Source of the DNA: Spirochaetia bacterium
Lineage (GTDB): Bacteria > Spirochaetota > Spirochaetia > Treponematales > Breznakiellaceae
Direction of reading: 5' to 3'
Assembly: GCA_025997495.1 (NCBI GenBank)
Contig: BNUR01000137.1
Location: 1 to 7,594, forward strand
Length of the DNA stretch: 7,594 bases
Part shown: positions 6,447-7,594 of the stretch, piece after piece
Layout: each line of letters opens with the position of its first letter
Numbering within the stretch: the stretch's first letter is position 1
Position numbers and translations under genes: made by a program
The notes under the pieces: generated by a model
Databases searched by the model: none
Seen by the model: only the letters and a program-made list of their open reading frames with translations
What the model was told of the DNA's origin: nothing

Positions 6447-6749
6447 ATGGATGCAACGATACAAAAGACCAATGAGAAGATGCATCGAACCTTCGGTTCG
6501 CTTCTTTCCAACGACAAAGAAACCCTGCGTATGTACCATCTCCGGGAAATGGGCATGTCAGATTATACGACTGCCATTAACACCGCCATGGAAAAGGGGG
6601 AGGCAAAGGGTATAGAAAAGGGAAAGCAAGAGGATATACGAAATCTGTTGGACTTTGGTATGCCCCCCCAGCAAGTGTCGGCTGCTCTTAAGGCGCCGCT
6701 GAGTATGGTTGACCGCATTCAAGAGGAGACCCGTAATAGCGGCGGCTGA
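6447..6749 (+). CDS. Stand-alone C-terminal Rpn-like small protein (possible free-standing antitoxin paralogue or truncated Rpn relic)
   Basis: This 100-residue protein begins MDATIQKTNEKM and shares NDKETLRMYHLREMGMSDY and TAINTAMEKGEAKG with the intragenic product at 6022. It lacks the nuclease domain. It differs in a five-residue insertion (about residues 14-18, from the 15-nt hairpin insert) and in the tail: after GEAKG it reads IEKGKQEDIRN then GMPPQQVSAALKAPL, unlike the YPIETLSDLTGLPLETI of the upstream gene. Both tails look like small helix-turn-helix-like helical pairs. The same frame upstream to 6342 encodes leftover Rpn sequence without a start. The consensus ribosome-binding site means it can be translated alone. 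It could act as a second inhibitor of Rpn nucleases, or be the untouched end of a decayed paralogue. Intactness of signals and frame favours expression. Confidence 0.65.
   Translation: MDATIQKTNEKMHRTFGSLLSNDKETLRMYHLREMGMSDYTTAINTAMEKGEAKGIEKGKQEDIRNLLDFGMPPQQVSAALKAPLSMVDRIQEETRNSGG
6486..6500 (+). repeat. 15-nt perfect hairpin insertion in repeat copy 2
   Basis: CGAACC-TTC-GGTTCG is a perfect 6-bp inverted repeat with a 3-nt loop. It is exactly the segment absent from copy 1 and adds five in-frame residues. Confidence 0.75.
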
Positions 6750-7121
6750 ATAGTTACCAAAACAGCACACAAAAGTACCAGGATCTGTCCGGTTCTTCAG
6801 TTCCCCGGCGATTTTGGCCTTGACGCTTCCCACAGACAGATCGGACTTGAGCCGTATAAAGACGGAATGAGTCTCTATACCGGGGACATTTCGCGCTCCC
6901 ACTTGTCCCTTTCCCGGTATTCTTCCGGCAGGCGGCTTCTTGCCACCCAAACATTCGGCTCCTTCCAGATCCATTCCTCCCCCGGAAACAGAGCGAGGCC
7001 AGAGAAAGGGACTTTTCGGCGTTTTCACGAGTCAGACCGGGGCTGTTGCAAGGCATGGAAACCAGTTTACCCAGGGATCAGCGGAGTAGGCAAGGGCAAA
7101 ATTTCGATCACCCGGAAATAA
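6750..7121 (-). pseudogene. Probable decayed minus-strand gene, unidentified
   Basis: No intact gene is credible in this stretch. On the minus strand, protein-like segments appear in three different frames in consistent order: FALAYSADPWVNWFPCLA (about 7100-7045), EEWIWKEPNVWVARSRLPEE followed by YRERDKWE (about 6979-6890), then SVFIRLKSDLSVGSVKAKIA and GELKNRTDPG (about 6872-6780). Stops and frame changes separate them. This is what a frameshifted relic looks like. The family was not recognised. The plus strand has an open frame in this interval, but it is rich in S, R, G and P and lacks a ribosome-binding site. Confidence 0.35.
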
Positions 7122-7123
7122 TG

Positions 7124-7412
7124 AAGAAAAGAGAAGGAAGAGAAGAAAGGGGTATGGGGCATAGGCGTTTACTTAAGTACAAAACAGGAAGAATTTAACC
7201 ACGAACCACACGAACCACACAAACTTTTGCTTTGAAATTTCATTCTTTGTTCGTGTTTTTCGTGTGGTTCGTGGTTTGTTTTCTTCGGTTTTCCGCTAAG
7301 TAAATGCCTATGGGGTTTGGGGTATGGAAAAGAAAAATCTCCCCCTCCAACCCCACGCCCTATACCTCTCTCTTCTCTTAATTCGTTTATCCTGTTTCCT
7401 GTGTTTTTTTTG
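7124..7412. other. Gene-free region: purine tract, large inverted repeat, pyrimidine tract
   Basis: From 7124 a purine-rich run leads into the inverted repeat at 7158-7318. A pyrimidine-rich run (about 7336-7380) follows and is roughly complementary to the left purine run. A T-run (7413-7420 region, starting just before) then leads into the promoter. No coding sequence is seen. Confidence 0.7.
7160..7312. repeat. Large imperfect inverted repeat (MITE-like or giant hairpin)
   Basis: The inner arms 7197-7224 and 7249-7276 are complementary at 25 of 28 positions, separated by a 24-nt loop. The left arm is itself built of CCACACGAA-type units. The outer arms 7160-7175 and 7297-7312 match at 15 of 16 positions, the exception being a G·T wobble. 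The sequence between inner and outer arms is partly complementary. A 9-bp direct repeat, GGGGTATGG, flanks the structure at 7149-7157 and 7319-7327. It may be a non-autonomous mobile element, a dispersed palindromic repeat or a bidirectional RNA structure. No transposase is encoded. Confidence 0.8.
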
Positions 7413-7440
7413 TTGACAGTTCAAATTTCCGTGGTATACT
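7413..7440 (+). promoter_or_regulatory. Strong sigma-70-type promoter
   Basis: TTGACA (7413-7418), a 16-nt spacer and TATACT (7435-7440) match 11 of 12 consensus bases. Transcription would start near 7447, leaving a leader of about 75 nt before the gene at 7524. The leader holds a small hairpin (CTGGGTGTTACCCGG) that matches no riboswitch I recognise. Confidence 0.75.
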
Positions 7441-7510
7441 GATTAAGCCTTGGACGCTGGGTGTTACCCGGTAAGGCAGTAAAAATCTGTTTTGAGCTTT
7501 ATCGTACTAT

Positions 7511-7516
7511 GGAGGA
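7511..7516 (+). promoter_or_regulatory. Ribosome-binding site of the last gene
   Basis: GGAGGA sits 7 nt ahead of the ATG at 7524. It overlaps an in-frame ATG at 7509, so 7524 is the preferred start. Confidence 0.75.
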
Positions 7517-7523
7517 AGATGCA

Positions 7524-7594
7524 ATGGAAAAATTGTCATGGCTATCATGGAGCAGGCCGTCTGAAAAGCGCGGTCGTGTAATTCTTAGTAAACC
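7524..7594 (+). CDS. N-terminus of an unidentified protein (partial, runs off the window)
   Basis: Only 23 codons are visible, beginning MEKLSWLSWSRPSEKRGR. The start is supported by GGAGGA and a near-consensus promoter upstream, so this is very probably a real and well-expressed gene. There is no signal peptide in the visible part. An in-frame ATG at 7509 would add five residues. The function cannot be told from so few residues. Confidence 0.6.
   Translation, partial: MEKLSWLSWSRPSEKRGRVILSK

Larger units (their letters stand above)
6341..6615 (+). repeat. Direct repeat, copy 2 (duplicated 3' part of an Rpn gene)
   Basis: It begins abruptly with GTTCCGCCTTCTTGAAAAG, 31 nt after the upstream Rpn stop, in the middle of what was a coding sequence (FRLLEKKDIQN…). 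The nuclease half is absent. It retains the AGGAGGT-ATG internal start and carries a 15-nt insertion at 6486-6500. Confidence 0.9.

Noticed and set aside
6278..6556. Minus-strand open frame, similar to one at 5841-6116
   Set aside because: Both are antisense shadows of the duplicated Rpn segment; their similarity to each other simply reflects the direct repeat.
6867..7121. Plus-strand 84-codon open frame
   Set aside because: There is no Shine-Dalgarno, the composition looks like an antisense shadow, and the minus strand shows better protein-like segments in the same interval.
7197..7276. CRISPR-like array from the repeated CCACACGAA units
   Set aside because: The units are contiguous, short and arranged as an inverted repeat. 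There are no spacers and no cas genes.
7441..7510. Riboswitch in the leader of the last gene
   Set aside because: Only one small hairpin is evident and no known aptamer core was recognised.

Overview
The window reads like a chromosomal accessory region of a gut-type spirochaete, most likely a termite-gut-like Treponema. This is inference from the mid-range GC, the style of the secreted hypothetical protein, the Rpn-family nuclease with a GEAK-type repeat tail, and the cytoplasmic glycosidases. Nothing here fixes the species.

Layout. (1) About 1-1593, minus strand: a retropepsin-like clan AA aspartic protease (1572-1159) is followed by a secreted protein that starts at 1069. That protein is interrupted by an in-frame TGA at 361-359. 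The same frame then stays open for 119 codons to the window edge and carries an NlpC/P60-like NCSGF cysteine motif, so the two pieces are one broken or recoded gene. (2) 1594-1713: a short divergent intergenic region with a good plus-strand promoter. (3) 1714-5079, plus strand: a two-gene operon of intracellular glycosidases, a GH29 alpha-L-fucosidase and a GH42 beta-galactosidase 24 nt apart. Together they could strip fucose and then galactose from imported fucosylated galactosides. (4) 5080-5433: no intact gene, but two coding-like relics. (5) 5434-6749, plus strand: an Rpn/PD-(D/E)XK nuclease whose own start lacks a Shine-Dalgarno sequence. It has a perfect Shine-Dalgarno plus ATG inside the gene, giving a 95-residue C-terminal protein. 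A diverged direct duplication of just this 3' part follows as a stand-alone 100-residue gene with the same ribosome-binding site. (6) 6750-7123: a probable decayed minus-strand gene. (7) 7124-7412: a large imperfect inverted repeat (arms 25/28 and 15/16 matched) flanked by purine-rich and pyrimidine-rich tracts. (8) 7413-7594: a strong promoter, a short leader and the first 23 codons of an unidentified gene.

The most interesting system is the Rpn locus. It has the architecture reported for E. coli Rpn genes, where an intragenic start makes a small C-terminal protein that inhibits the toxic full-length nuclease. Here a second, free-standing copy of that small gene has arisen next door with a different C-terminal tail.
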